Shown: positions 24,978 through 32,556, counted from the first letter of the stretch. The stretch: 64,000 nucleotides of DNA from Yoonia ponticola (GCF_014199395.1 NZ_JACIJM010000010.1:1-64000); one strand, 5' to 3'. Notes: generated by a model from the letters alone, not told the origin. Program-made: numbers and translations.

Positions 24978-25822
24978 GCCGCCACTTTCAGATCGGAACG
25001 CGCATCGCGGATGATCGCCCAGGAAGAATGCAAGAACAATCCTGCGATGCCGAAGGCGACGATTCGGTCGGGCCATGCGCTACCCAGCCAAAACACCAGA
25101 CCGGCGGCGATAACGACTGCCGCATTGCCGATGGCGTCGTTGCGCGAAAACAGCCAGACGGCACGCATGTTCGCGTCGCCTTTGCGGAATTTCAGCAGGG
25201 GCAACACGGAGATGACATTGATGACAAGAGCAATAAGGCCCAGTATCCCCATCAGAGTGGCGTCTGGCGGTGTCGGCTCGAATGCCCGTATGATGGTTGT
25301 GCCAAGGACGCCAAGACCGAGCAAGCCGAGAAAGATGCCCTGAATCAGGGCTGATCGCGCTCGCCAGGCGAGGCTCCAGCCGATGGCCAGAAGTCCGAGG
25401 AAGGTAATTGCGCCATCGCCGATGAAATCGAGCGCATCGGCCTTCACAGCCTGCGATCCGGAGATGAACCCGCCGACCATCTCGATGACACCATAACCAA
25501 CGTTTAGGATTACGACGATCCAGAGCGCGCGTCGGTAGGCCGGGTCCTGATGGGCCGCACCTTGCTGAATATCCTCGTCGCTCTCGATACGGTCAAACCC
25601 ATACCCAGTTGTCTCAACGGCTTTTTCGATCTCCGGCAACCGCGCTTCAGGGGCCTTCAAGGTCATGATATGGGTCGCCGCCGACACTTTCACCGCGTCG
25701 GGCGCGACCCCGGCAGACTGCGCCGCTCGTTCAATCTGTGCGGCGTCCTTGGCGCAATCCATGCCGGAGACGCGGTAACGGAAGGATGGAATATCTGCTA
25801 TCGCGTTTTCTGCGTTGGCCAT
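24974..25822 (-). CDS. CDF-type cation transporter with N-terminal HMA-like domain, copy 1
   Basis: A 282-residue transporter. The first 75 residues form an HMA-like domain in which the usual CxxC is MDCAKD, so only one cysteine is left. The remainder has six hydrophobic helices of the cation-diffusion-facilitator type with the metal-site segments DALDFIGDGAIT and FSRNDAIGNAAV, and no C-terminal cytoplasmic domain. The ATG at 25822 follows GGAG; a longer frame reaches 25852. Divergent from an ArsR gene with an operator between them. Two closer-related copies occur at 32971 and 44794. Confidence 0.88.
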   Translation of the reverse strand: MANAENAIADIPSFRYRVSGMDCAKDAAQIERAAQSAGVAPDAVKVSAATHIMTLKAPEARLPEIEKAVETTGYGFDRIESDEDIQQGAAHQDPAYRRALWIVVILNVGYGVIEMVGGFISGSQAVKADALDFIGDGAITFLGLLAIGWSLAWRARSALIQGIFLGLLGLGVLGTTIIRAFEPTPPDATLMGILGLIALVINVISVLPLLKFRKGDANMRAVWLFSRNDAIGNAAVVIAAGLVFWLGSAWPDRIVAFGIAGLFLHSSWAIIRDARSDLKVAA

Positions 25823-25861
25823 GGTCGCAGTTCTCCTGCTAAAGTGGATCAAAGGATAATA

Positions 25862-25879
25862 TATCAGTGAATAATGATA
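25862..25879. promoter_or_regulatory. ArsR operator TATCA-N8-TGATA, site 1
   Basis: TATCA (25862-25866) and TGATA (25875-25879) flank 8 bp and overlap the GTG start of the ArsR gene. The same element is found at the other two ArsR/HMA-CDF junctions, so it is almost certainly the operator of this repressor family. Confidence 0.8.
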
Positions 25880-26220
25880 TGACGCAGATCGTTACCGACC
25901 GCAAGACCGCTACCATTGAACAACGCGCAAAGCTTTTCCGCGGCTTCGCCGACCCAAGCCGCTTGGCTATTCTCGGTGCCTTGTGCGGGGGGCCGCTGGT
26001 TGTTCACGAACTCGTCGAACGCACGGAATTATCGCAACCAAACGTTTCCAACCATCTCCGATGTCTTTTGGATTGTGGGCTTGTCGCCAGCGACCGCGAT
26101 GGACGCTTCATTCGCTACCGTATCAGCAGCCCGCGCATTACAGCCCTTTTGAATGATGTGGACGCACTTCTGGAATTGGTCGCAGAGGGTGTTGAGGCGT
26201 GCGGCAACTATCGCGAGTGA
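25867..26220 (+). CDS. ArsR/SmtB-family metal-responsive repressor, copy 1
   Basis: A 117-residue winged-helix repressor. The recognition region reads LSQPNVSNHLRCLLDCGLV (about 55-73), with the CLLDC pair of cysteines typical of the Cd/Pb-sensing CmtR-like and related ArsR proteins, and a terminal cysteine in VEACGNY. Start is GTG at 25867 or the in-frame ATG at 25879; the operator covers both. It is divergent from the HMA-CDF gene it presumably represses. Cd, Zn or Pb as inducer is inferred. Confidence 0.9.
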   Translation: MNNDMTQIVTDRKTATIEQRAKLFRGFADPSRLAILGALCGGPLVVHELVERTELSQPNVSNHLRCLLDCGLVASDRDGRFIRYRISSPRITALLNDVDALLELVAEGVEACGNYRE

Positions 26221-26493
26221 CAAACGGTCGTTTTGGCAGCAAAGAAAGCTGGTCATAAACCTGCCAAGGCCGAAGCGGTTACACTTGCAGGTTCTGCCGA
26301 CGCTAGGTCATGCATCCCGGAGGACGTAAGATTGGGGGGCATCCACCATTCGTTGAACGGTCCGCCGAACCGGACGTTGGCGCATCCGCAGCGAAATCAC
26401 CATTTGTCCGCACACCGGACAGGCAAGACGACGCGTATGCTGCAAAAGCATAGCTGTGATCCCGGCAGTGCGCCGGTCTCGCTTCGAGCGATA

Positions 26494-26594
26494 GACAGGG
26501 CAGGGCATCGACGGGCTGACGCCCGCTCACCCCAACCCTGACAGTTTCCAAATTCTATTGATCCGCCTGCCATCCCGGCAGGTCCGGGAAAACC
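26494..26594 (+). repeat. Non-coding repeat, copy B (matches 10521-10620)
   Basis: Shares ATCGACGGGCTGACGCC, TTGATCCGCCTGC and CAGGTCCG with copy A, in the same orientation. In this copy the right part forms the stem CCTGCC/GGCAGG. Position upstream of ardC suggests a regulatory or transfer-related site. Confidence 0.6.
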
Positions 26595-26748
26595 GGCAAG
26601 CGCCGCCGTTGGCGTCGGTTCCGGTCGAGAATTCCGGTTCCTCCCACGCGCAGGCACGCGGTTCCCTCCCAAATTCACGCCCTCCACCCGGTTGTCACGG
26701 CCCCGTCAGGCCGCAGGACGGGCTTTGCCCTTACCTGCTCTGCCCTTC

Positions 26749-26766
26749 GGAATGCATGGGCATTCC
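26749..26766. promoter_or_regulatory. Hairpin GGAATGC-ATGG-GCATTCC in the ardC leader
   Basis: A perfect 7-bp stem with a 4-base loop lies 80 bases ahead of the ardC start. Some antirestriction genes of conjugative plasmids are transcribed from folded single strands soon after entry. Whether this hairpin plays such a part is speculative. Confidence 0.4.
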
Positions 26767-26845
26767 AAAGATCAGAACAGGAAGGCCCGCCCATCGGCGG
26801 AAAGGGAAAGAGACCCGGCCCGCGTCACGCGAAGGAGGGTCACAA

Positions 26846-27730
26846 ATGACCGCAGAGAAGTTTGACGTTTATTCCCATGTCACCAATCAGATCATCGCGC
26901 AGATCGAGGCTGGAACGCCGCCCTGGCGTAAGCCGTGGACCGGTAGCGGGGTATCGGTCAGCTTGCCGGAACGGTTCAATGGTGAGGCCTATCGGGGCAT
27001 CAACATCCTGATGCTTTGGGCCACGGCAATGGCCAAGGATTGCAGCTCAGCCCGCTGGATGACGTTCAATCAGGCCAAGCAGCTTGGGGGCCATGTTCGC
27101 AAGGGCGAGAAATCCGCCACGGTCGTGAAATACGGCACTGTCGAGCGGGAAAACGAGAACGGCGAGGAACGCCAGATCCCCTATGCCAAGGCCTACCGCG
27201 TGTTCAACGCCGACCAGATCGAGGGCTTGCCCGCTGAATTCTACATCCTGCCCGATCCGCCGCGCGATCTTGGCACCGTGGCCGACCCCGAGCTTGAAGC
27301 GTTCTTTGCCGGGACCGGCGCGCAAATCGACGTGACCGAGGAACCCCGCGCCTATTATAACATCAAGACCGACCGCATCCACATGCCGCCGATCGCGACC
27401 TTTCACAGGGCCGCAGGATATTACGGCACCTTGGCGCATGAGCTGACCCACTGGACAGGGGCGACAAAGCGGCTTGACCGTCTGGGCCGGTTCAATGACC
27501 GCAAGGCCTACGCGTTCGAGGAGCTGGTTGCGGAAATCGGCAACTGCATGCTTTGCGCGCAGATCGGGGTGGAGCCGGAATTCGACCAGAGCGCGGCCTA
27601 TGTCGAAGGATGGCTTGAGGCGATGAAGGAAGACAGCCGCGCGATATTCCGCGCCGCATCTGAGGCGCAGAAGGCCGTGGATTACATCATGGACCGCACC
27701 GCACAGTTTGAGCGGATGGCGGCAGAGTAA
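26846..27730 (+). CDS. ardC: ArdC-type antirestriction protein
   Basis: A 294-residue protein of the ArdC family: an N-terminal single-strand-DNA-binding domain (FDVYSHVTNQIIAQIEAG, then PPWRKPW near 25-31) and a C-terminal zincin-like metallopeptidase domain with AHELTHWTGA (HELTH at 198-202) and a downstream FEELVAEIG helix with the third ligand. ArdC protects incoming plasmid DNA from host restriction. The ATG at 26846 has AAGGAGGG eight bases upstream. It is followed by a strong terminator, so it is monocistronic. Its presence supports a conjugative replicon. Confidence 0.92.
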   Translation: MTAEKFDVYSHVTNQIIAQIEAGTPPWRKPWTGSGVSVSLPERFNGEAYRGINILMLWATAMAKDCSSARWMTFNQAKQLGGHVRKGEKSATVVKYGTVERENENGEERQIPYAKAYRVFNADQIEGLPAEFYILPDPPRDLGTVADPELEAFFAGTGAQIDVTEEPRAYYNIKTDRIHMPPIATFHRAAGYYGTLAHELTHWTGATKRLDRLGRFNDRKAYAFEELVAEIGNCMLCAQIGVEPEFDQSAAYVEGWLEAMKEDSRAIFRAASEAQKAVDYIMDRTAQFERMAAE

Positions 27731-27754
27731 CGGCAAGCGCGGGCAAATGATCGG

Positions 27755-27784
27755 AGCCCCCGTCAGCAGACGGGGGCTTTATTG
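27755..27784 (+). terminator. Rho-independent terminator of ardC
   Basis: A perfect 10-bp GC-rich stem AGCCCCCGTC (27755-27764) / GACGGGGGCT (27769-27778) with loop AGCA is followed by a short T-rich run, 25 bases past the ardC stop. Confidence 0.9.
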
Positions 27785-27869
27785 CGTGGCGGTTCAATTA
27801 CGATAATGGGGCGTTTTCAGGGTCGGCGCTTCGTGCGACAAATCAAAGCCTTTTTTGCCCAAACCGGCT

Positions 27870-28658
27870 TCAGACTATGATCTGGACTAGCATGACGATG
27901 GCCATGCCCATCATCATCAGGTTTTCGGTGAGGCTCACGAACCCGAGCGGCACGTTCGAGTTGCCGCCCACGCAGGCGCATTTCAGTTCCCGCGTGTCGA
28001 TATAGACGGCCTTGATCACGCTTGCGGCACCCACCGTGGCGATAAAAAGCGCCGCAGGAGCGGCAAGCGGGGTCAGCAGCATGCCCGTCATCAGGATACC
28101 TGCCCCCGTCTCAACCCACGGATAGACATAGGCATAGGGCACCCACTTCCGCGCGAGCAGGTCGTAGTTGAGGAACATCGTCGTGAAGCCTTCGATGTCG
28201 CGCAATTTCTGCATACCCAGCAGGATCATCGAGACGGAGATGAACCAACCGAGCGTCTGCCACGAGATCGTGCCGAGAAAGCTGATGGACAGCGCGAGCG
28301 CCGTCGCGGCGGCGACCGCGAAGAGGTAGATCACCGGCGTGTAGGTCGTCGCGTCGGGATCGTAATCGGTGAGCTTCTGGCGCAGGGCATCATAGCCACC
28401 GACGCGCTTACCTTCGATCCACACTTGCGGGGTCGTAGGGACGCCATATTCCTCTTTGAACGCATCCACTTCGGGGCGCTCGCGGAACAGTCGATCATCG
28501 ACATCATAGCCTTTGGACTTCAGAAGCCAGCGCGCTTTCTGCCCTGCCGGACACAGATGGTTCGGCAGTGCCATGCGGTAGAGAACGGCAGTCTTTCCGG
28601 TCGCGGCGGTGACAGGGTCGGTCGTTACGTTTGCAACGTCGCGAGTATCCTTTGGCAT
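27870..28658 (-). CDS. Glutaredoxin domain fused to MauE/DoxX-like membrane protein (cassette B)
   Basis: A 262-residue paralogue of the cassette A fusion. The glutaredoxin part has CPAG in place of CPYC and the cis-proline segment TPQVW; the membrane part has the same helices and the conserved LKCACVGG segment near the end. The divergence between the copies (many substitutions but same architecture) shows that the two cassettes are old paralogues or separate acquisitions. The ATG at 28658 has AAAGGA nine bases upstream. Convergent with ardC. Confidence 0.88.
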   Translation of the reverse strand: MPKDTRDVANVTTDPVTAATGKTAVLYRMALPNHLCPAGQKARWLLKSKGYDVDDRLFRERPEVDAFKEEYGVPTTPQVWIEGKRVGGYDALRQKLTDYDPDATTYTPVIYLFAVAAATALALSISFLGTISWQTLGWFISVSMILLGMQKLRDIEGFTTMFLNYDLLARKWVPYAYVYPWVETGAGILMTGMLLTPLAAPAALFIATVGAASVIKAVYIDTRELKCACVGGNSNVPLGFVSLTENLMMMGMAIVMLVQIIV

Positions 28659-28675
28659 GATTGGCTTCCTTTGTC

Positions 28676-29227
28676 TCAGGGTTCTGTTCGAGATGTGCCG
28701 GGGGCCGCATCCCCATTTTCTTCAATGTCTGCGATGTATCGCTGCATTTCCGCGATCTCGCTGCGCTGTGCCTCGATGATTGCATCGGCCAGCTCGCGTA
28801 CCCGAGGGTCGGAAATATTGGCTCGTTCGCTGGTCAGGATCGCGATGGAATGGTGCGGGATCATCGCTTTCATCCACGCCACGTCGCCCACCGTGTCCTG
28901 CGACCGAACGAGGTAAATCCCGGCGGCAAAGGCGATGGCTGCGCCTGCAAAGATCGCGATGTTGGTTTTCCGGTTGGAATACATGCCCAGCATGAAAGCG
29001 AGCATGATGATTGCCATCATCCCGCCCATGTAGAGCGCCATCCACATTCGCGTCTGCGAGAAGAAGACGTGATCGAGGGCATATGTGTTGAGATACATCA
29101 GGCCATACATCACCACTGTCGACGTGCCGATCATTGCAAAGAACCGGCCATAGCCACTGCCTTTGCCGGTTTTGCTATCATGATGCGCGTTGTGCGAAAC
29201 CATTGTAGTGTCGTCCTGATGTGCCAT
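28676..29227 (-). CDS. Membrane-anchored DUF305 protein (cassette B)
   Basis: A 183-residue paralogue of the cassette A membrane DUF305 protein. Three helices are followed by [15 protein letters not shown] and the same helical tail. The N-terminus is longer and His-rich (SHNAHHDSK). The ATG at 29227 was chosen. A start at 29251 would place the first codons inside the CsoR-type operator 29244-29260. Divergent from the frameshifted CsoR gene. Confidence 0.87.
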   Translation of the reverse strand: MAHQDDTTMVSHNAHHDSKTGKGSGYGRFFAMIGTSTVVMYGLMYLNTYALDHVFFSQTRMWMALYMGGMMAIIMLAFMLGMYSNRKTNIAIFAGAAIAFAAGIYLVRSQDTVGDVAWMKAMIPHHSIAILTSERANISDPRVRELADAIIEAQRSEIAEMQRYIADIEENGDAAPGTSRTEP

Positions 29228-29243
29228 TGTCTGCCTCTTCAAT

Positions 29244-29260
29244 ATACCCATATGGGGTAT
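29244..29260. promoter_or_regulatory. CsoR-type operator ATACC-N7-GGTAT, site 3
   Basis: ATACC (29244-29248) / GGTAT (29256-29260) with centre CATATGG lies between the divergent membrane DUF305 and CsoR genes of cassette B, exactly where site 1 lies in cassette A. Confidence 0.8.
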
Positions 29261-29307
29261 ACAACGAAAATGTCAGCCAAAGGTTCCAAAAAAGGGAGCG
29301 CCGCCGC

Positions 29308-29581
29308 ATGAAGGCCAACAAGGATAAAACGCTGGACCGTCTGTCACGGCTCGAAGGACAGGTGCGTGGGGTCGCCAAAATGGTCGAAAGCGACCGTTAC
29401 TGCATGGACATTCTGGCGCAGACGGCGGCGATCCGGTCTGCGGTTCTTGGGGTCGAAAAAGCTGATCCTCGAACAACACGCGAAGCACTGCGTCGAGGCT
29501 GCGATCGAAAGCGGCGACCCGGAAGAACAGCGCGCCAAGTTCGATGAGCTGATCGGGCTTTTACAAAAGGCGTCACGGTAA
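29308..29581 (+). pseudogene. csoR: Frameshifted CsoR-family repressor (cassette B)
   Basis: Codons 1-50 read as a normal CsoR protein ([15 protein letters not shown], Cys32). At the run of five A at 29456-29460 the frame is lost; the other frame then continues exactly where expected (KLILEQHAKHC, restoring the His57 and Cys61 ligands) to a stop at 29581. Removing one A gives a 90-residue protein collinear with the cassette A CsoR. As written, the product is truncated after residue 50 of homology and has lost two of three metal ligands. It may be a true loss or a base-call error in a homopolymer. Confidence 0.85.
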
Positions 29582-29641
29582 ATTTTTAGTCAAGCGCTCG
29601 TCTTTGGCAGAACATCATTGAGACGGCCAGCGTGCCAGGCG

Positions 29642-30106
29642 TCACTGTCTGTTCGCCAATGCGTCGTGATGGTCGCGGATGTCCTGCGGCCATGTTGACT
29701 TGATGTAGCTGAGGACAGCGATGATCTCTTCATCCGTCAGGACGCCTTCATAGATCGGCATATTGGATTGGTAGTCAGGATCGCCGATCAAAGCCCCGGT
29801 CCCGTATTTGGTCAGCTGAAACAGCGTGTCGCCGTCATGGTGCCACGTATGCCCGGTTTCATCATGCGGCGGTGCAGGGAGCCGCCCGTCCGGGCCGGGC
29901 GACCGCCAGTTCGGCTGACCGTCGAGGTTCGCACCGTGGCACGAGGCGCAGTTCTCGACGTAGACCGCCTGTCCCAGTGCCACCACGTCCGGGTCGGACG
30001 GCATCAGCACGGTCTGGGCCGGTGCCGAGGTGCCCCACCCGAAGGCGAGGGCAGCGGCTCCCGCAAGAACCGCTGCCCCCAAACCGAGCGCTACAATCCG
30101 ATTCAC
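29642..30106 (-). CDS. Mono-haem c-type cytochrome (cassette B)
   Basis: A 154-residue paralogue of the cassette A cytochrome. Signal/anchor 4-24, haem site CASCH at 53-57, the shared segments PDGRLPAPPHDETGHTWHH and LSYIKSTWPQ, and a likely axial Met in SNMPIYEG. GTG start at 30106 overlaps the DUF411 stop as GTGA, as in cassette A. Confidence 0.88.
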   Translation of the reverse strand: MNRIVALGLGAAVLAGAAALAFGWGTSAPAQTVLMPSDPDVVALGQAVYVENCASCHGANLDGQPNWRSPGPDGRLPAPPHDETGHTWHHDGDTLFQLTKYGTGALIGDPDYQSNMPIYEGVLTDEEIIAVLSYIKSTWPQDIRDHHDALANRQ

Positions 30107-30597
30107 AGACCGGCCTGATAGAAGACCTCGCCCTCACCTGCGTCGCCACCGAAGGCCAGCACATCGTACCGCGCGGTATGATCGTTCCCCATGCCGGGGG
30201 AGCCACCGGGCATTCCTGGAACCGCGATACCGGCAATCTCGGGACGTTCTTCCAGCAGTTTCGCTAGTGCCGCGAACGGCACATGGCCTTCGACCACATA
30301 GCCGTCGATCATCGCGGTATGGCAGGACCACATCGTGCCTGGCACATCGTTTTCCAGCTTCACGCTGGTGACATCGCGGGTGTCCGTGACCTCAATGTCA
30401 AAGCCTTCCTCGCGCGCCAAGGCGACCCAGGCACCGCAACAGCCACAGGTCGGGCTTTTGGTCACGTGCATCGTGCCGTGATCGGCCAAGCCGGAATGAT
30501 TATCAGCGTGGGCCATACCAGCTGCGCCAAATGAGGCGAGACTAAGCGCAAGTGCGGCGGCGGGCGTGAAGGCGAGTAGTGTCTTGATCGGTTTCAT
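30103..30597 (-). CDS. DUF411 metal-binding protein, copy 2 (cassette B)
   Basis: A 164-residue DUF411 protein equal in length to copy 1, with the signal peptide ending MAHA, PTCGCC at 49-54, SCH near 91, GYVVEGHVP and PGMPGGSPGMGND. The ATG at 30597 has AGAGGA eight bases upstream; the frame extends to 30669 but has no ribosome site there. Coupled to the following cytochrome. Confidence 0.88.
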   Translation of the reverse strand: MKPIKTLLAFTPAAALALSLASFGAAGMAHADNHSGLADHGTMHVTKSPTCGCCGAWVALAREEGFDIEVTDTRDVTSVKLENDVPGTMWSCHTAMIDGYVVEGHVPFAALAKLLEERPEIAGIAVPGMPGGSPGMGNDHTARYDVLAFGGDAGEGEVFYQAGL

Positions 30598-30690
30598 GTC
30601 TTTTCCTCTCGATAGGATTACGCACGGGCAAAGCCCGTTCTGGTGTGATTGCAGATTTGGATGCTGCATCCCGATGGACGCAGAAGGGCA

Positions 30691-31002
30691 TCACACCACG
30701 CGGGGTGGATCAAGAGGGCCGGAAGGCTCAATACCTGTCAGCAGCAGGCCAGCACCGAAGAATACATCCTCGCAAGTAGCGGGACCGGCATCATGGTCGT
30801 CTGTACCAGGAACCAACGCAGGCAGGACATGGCAGGTTTGGGAGCGCTCAGAGCTTTCCGAACAGCAAACCGATTTATCGTTGGCCATTTCTGCGGATGC
30901 GTGGCCATGCTCCACAATAGCCGCATGGCCTGCGTCCATCACTCCAGAAACCGAAGCGGACAGCGTTGCTATGACGACGAGAAGAAGTCGGATCAAACCC
31001 AT
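30691..31002 (-). CDS. Small secreted Cys-rich protein (cassette B)
   Basis: A 103-residue paralogue of the 6967-7281 protein: signal peptide (about 4-22), a mature segment with KSVCCSES and TCHVLPALVP, and the tail TGIEPSGPLDPPRVV. An extra cysteine is present in ATCEDVF. The start ATG at 31002 again lies five bases from a CsoR-type operator. No named family is recognised; conservation between the two cassettes is the main evidence that it is a gene. Confidence 0.75.
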   Translation of the reverse strand: MGLIRLLLVVIATLSASVSGVMDAGHAAIVEHGHASAEMANDKSVCCSESSERSQTCHVLPALVPGTDDHDAGPATCEDVFFGAGLLLTGIEPSGPLDPPRVV

Positions 31003-31007
31003 GCCGA

Positions 31008-31024
31008 ATACCTACATGGGGTAT
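31008..31024. promoter_or_regulatory. CsoR-type operator ATACC-N7-GGTAT, site 4
   Basis: ATACC (31008-31012) / GGTAT (31020-31024) with centre TACATGG lies directly upstream of the Cys-rich protein gene of cassette B, matching site 2 of cassette A. Confidence 0.8.
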
Positions 31025-31116
31025 ATGGATATTTGCAAGCTGCAAGCTGCGATACATTCCGTCGCGGCCATCAATGTGCGTGTTTTCGACCATCAGCCTC
31101 ACCCACCGTTTTTCCC

Positions 31117-31542
31117 TTACGCTTCATGCGCGCCGATACAGAGCCGGTGATCCCCCAGAACCTCAATGACGCGGCACTCCCCGGCCCGCCCTGGATCGTC
31201 TGCCTCAGCCATCCGTGCGAGTTCTTGGCGAAGCTGCGCGAGAATAGTCAGGCGTCGGTCTACCGCCGCGAGTTGTTTGCGCGCGATCTCATGGGCGGGG
31301 GCACAGTCTTCGGCAGGCGCTTCGGCCAAAGCCATCAGATCGGCAATATCTTCGAGACCAAAGCCCAGTTCCCGTGCGTGGCGCAGGAAGGCGAGCCGTT
31401 CGAGCGCCGCCTCATCGTAGCGCCTCTGCCCGCCTGTCGTGCGCGCTGGCGACGGGATCAACCCCCGGCTTTCGTAATAGCGGATCGTCGTCACCTTTAC
31501 GCCCGTCCGGCGAGACATCTGCCCGATAGAATATTCCTTCAT
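31117..31542 (-). CDS. MerR-family metal-responsive regulator
   Basis: A 141-residue MerR protein with the TTIRYYESRGLIPSPARTTGGQRRY signature spanning residues 18-42, a dimerisation helix and C-terminal cysteines in EDCAPA, GECRV and HRLCIG. The loop between the last cysteines differs from the CSG type seen in the other two MerR proteins, so it may sense a different metal. It is divergent from a CDF exporter, and the MerR-type promoter 31551-31581 lies between. Confidence 0.88.
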   Translation of the reverse strand: MKEYSIGQMSRRTGVKVTTIRYYESRGLIPSPARTTGGQRRYDEAALERLAFLRHARELGFGLEDIADLMALAEAPAEDCAPAHEIARKQLAAVDRRLTILAQLRQELARMAEADDPGRAGECRVIEVLGDHRLCIGAHEA

Positions 31543-31550
31543 GTTACCCC

Positions 31551-31581
31551 TTGAACCTACAGTCGCTGTAGATCGTATCTA
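31551..31581 (+). promoter_or_regulatory. MerR-type promoter/operator of the CDF exporter
   Basis: TTGAAC (31551-31556) and TATCTA (31576-31581) are 19 bp apart. The spacer starts with the palindrome CTACAG-TCG-CTGTAG (31557-31571). It lies between the divergent MerR and CDF genes. Confidence 0.85.
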
Positions 31582-31616
31582 TCTGGAACCAAGACGAATC
31601 GAAAGGGTTTTGCAAC

Positions 31617-32552
31617 ATGGGGCACGGTCACCACCACCACGTCGATCCTGAAGCAGGCGACCGCCGGGTCGTCGCCGCCATCGCTGTCAACATTGGCCTG
31701 ACGGTCGCGCAGATCGTCGGCGGTATCTTGTCCGGCTCGCTCGCGTTGATTGCAGATGCGCTGCACAACTTCTCAGACGCGATATCGCTCATCATTGCGT
31801 TCGGCGCGCGCAAGATCGCGCGGCGGCCACGAGACGCGGAGATGACCTTTGGCTATGGCCGGGTTGAGGTCGTGGCCGCGCTCATTAATTACACCACGCT
31901 GATCGTGATCGGACTCTACCTGCTCTATGAAGCGGCGATGCGCTTTGCCGACCCGCAACCCGTCGAGGGCTGGCTCATCGTCATCATCGCGGGCATTGCG
32001 CTGATCGTGGACGCAGCGACCGCCGCGTTGACCTACGCCATGTCGAAATCCAGCGTGAACATCCGCGCGGCGTTCCTGCATAACGTGGCCGACGCGCTCG
32101 GCTCAGTCGCCGTTATCGTTGCGGGCACCTTGATCCTACTCTTTGACTGGCGGCTGATCGACCCGCTCGTGACCGTGCTGATTGCGGGCTACATCCTCTG
32201 GCAATCTTTCCGCGAGATCGGCCCCGTGATCCGTATCCTGATGTTGGGTTCGCCGCCCGAATTAGAGACAAAGGCCGTCCTCGATACCGTGCGCGGCATT
32301 GACGGCGTGACCGGGATTCACCATGCGCACTTCTGGCAGATGGACGAACACCGCGCCGCGCTGGACGCCCATATCGTCATCGCCGAGGGTCGCTGGAGCG
32401 AAGCCGACGCGTTGAAGGACCGGATCAAAACCGCACTGGCCGACCGCTTTGACATCGAGCACACGACGCTGGAGCTGGAATGCGCGCGCCACGCCTGCGA
32501 TGACCCGTCCGAGTTCGGCGGGCGCGGGCATGGCGAGGAGCGGCACGGATGA
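31617..32552 (+). CDS. Cation diffusion facilitator (CzcD/ZitB-like exporter)
   Basis: A 311-residue proton-coupled divalent-metal exporter. It has a His-rich N-terminus (MGHGHHHHVD), six helices with the zinc-site segments DALHNFSD and FLHNVADAL (His-Asp in both, as in Zn-transporting CDFs), and a C-terminal cytoplasmic ferredoxin-like domain with HHAHFWQMDEHRAALD, plus a short His/Cys tail. It is expressed from the MerR promoter. Zn (or Cd, Co) export is inferred. The relative at 47579-48544 is similar along its length. Confidence 0.93.
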   Translation: MGHGHHHHVDPEAGDRRVVAAIAVNIGLTVAQIVGGILSGSLALIADALHNFSDAISLIIAFGARKIARRPRDAEMTFGYGRVEVVAALINYTTLIVIGLYLLYEAAMRFADPQPVEGWLIVIIAGIALIVDAATAALTYAMSKSSVNIRAAFLHNVADALGSVAVIVAGTLILLFDWRLIDPLVTVLIAGYILWQSFREIGPVIRILMLGSPPELETKAVLDTVRGIDGVTGIHHAHFWQMDEHRAALDAHIVIAEGRWSEADALKDRIKTALADRFDIEHTTLELECARHACDDPSEFGGRGHGEERHG

Positions 32553-32556
32553 GCGA

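Larger units (their letters stand above)
26221..26845. other. Non-coding leader region upstream of ardC
   Basis: No gene fits these 625 bases. The region holds repeat copy B (26494-26594), a hairpin GGAATGC/GCATTCC at 26749-26766, and a strong ribosome site just before ardC. A reading frame fused to ArdC runs back to 26558 but has neither a ribosome site nor ArdC-like residues there, so it is rejected. Confidence 0.6.

Noticed and set aside
26558..26845. Extension of ArdC by 96 residues at the N-terminus
   Set aside because: A strong ribosome site precedes the ATG at 26846 and the extension resembles no ArdC sequence.
29456..29470. Programmed ribosomal frameshift in the cassette B csoR gene
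   Set aside because: The shift needed is +1 (or -2), the site is not a canonical slippery heptamer and no stimulatory structure is visible; a simple indel or base-call error is more economical.
30649..31554. 301-codon plus-strand frame across the Cys-rich peptide and MerR genes
   Set aside because: It covers a promoter region and two supported minus-strand genes, and has no family resemblance.
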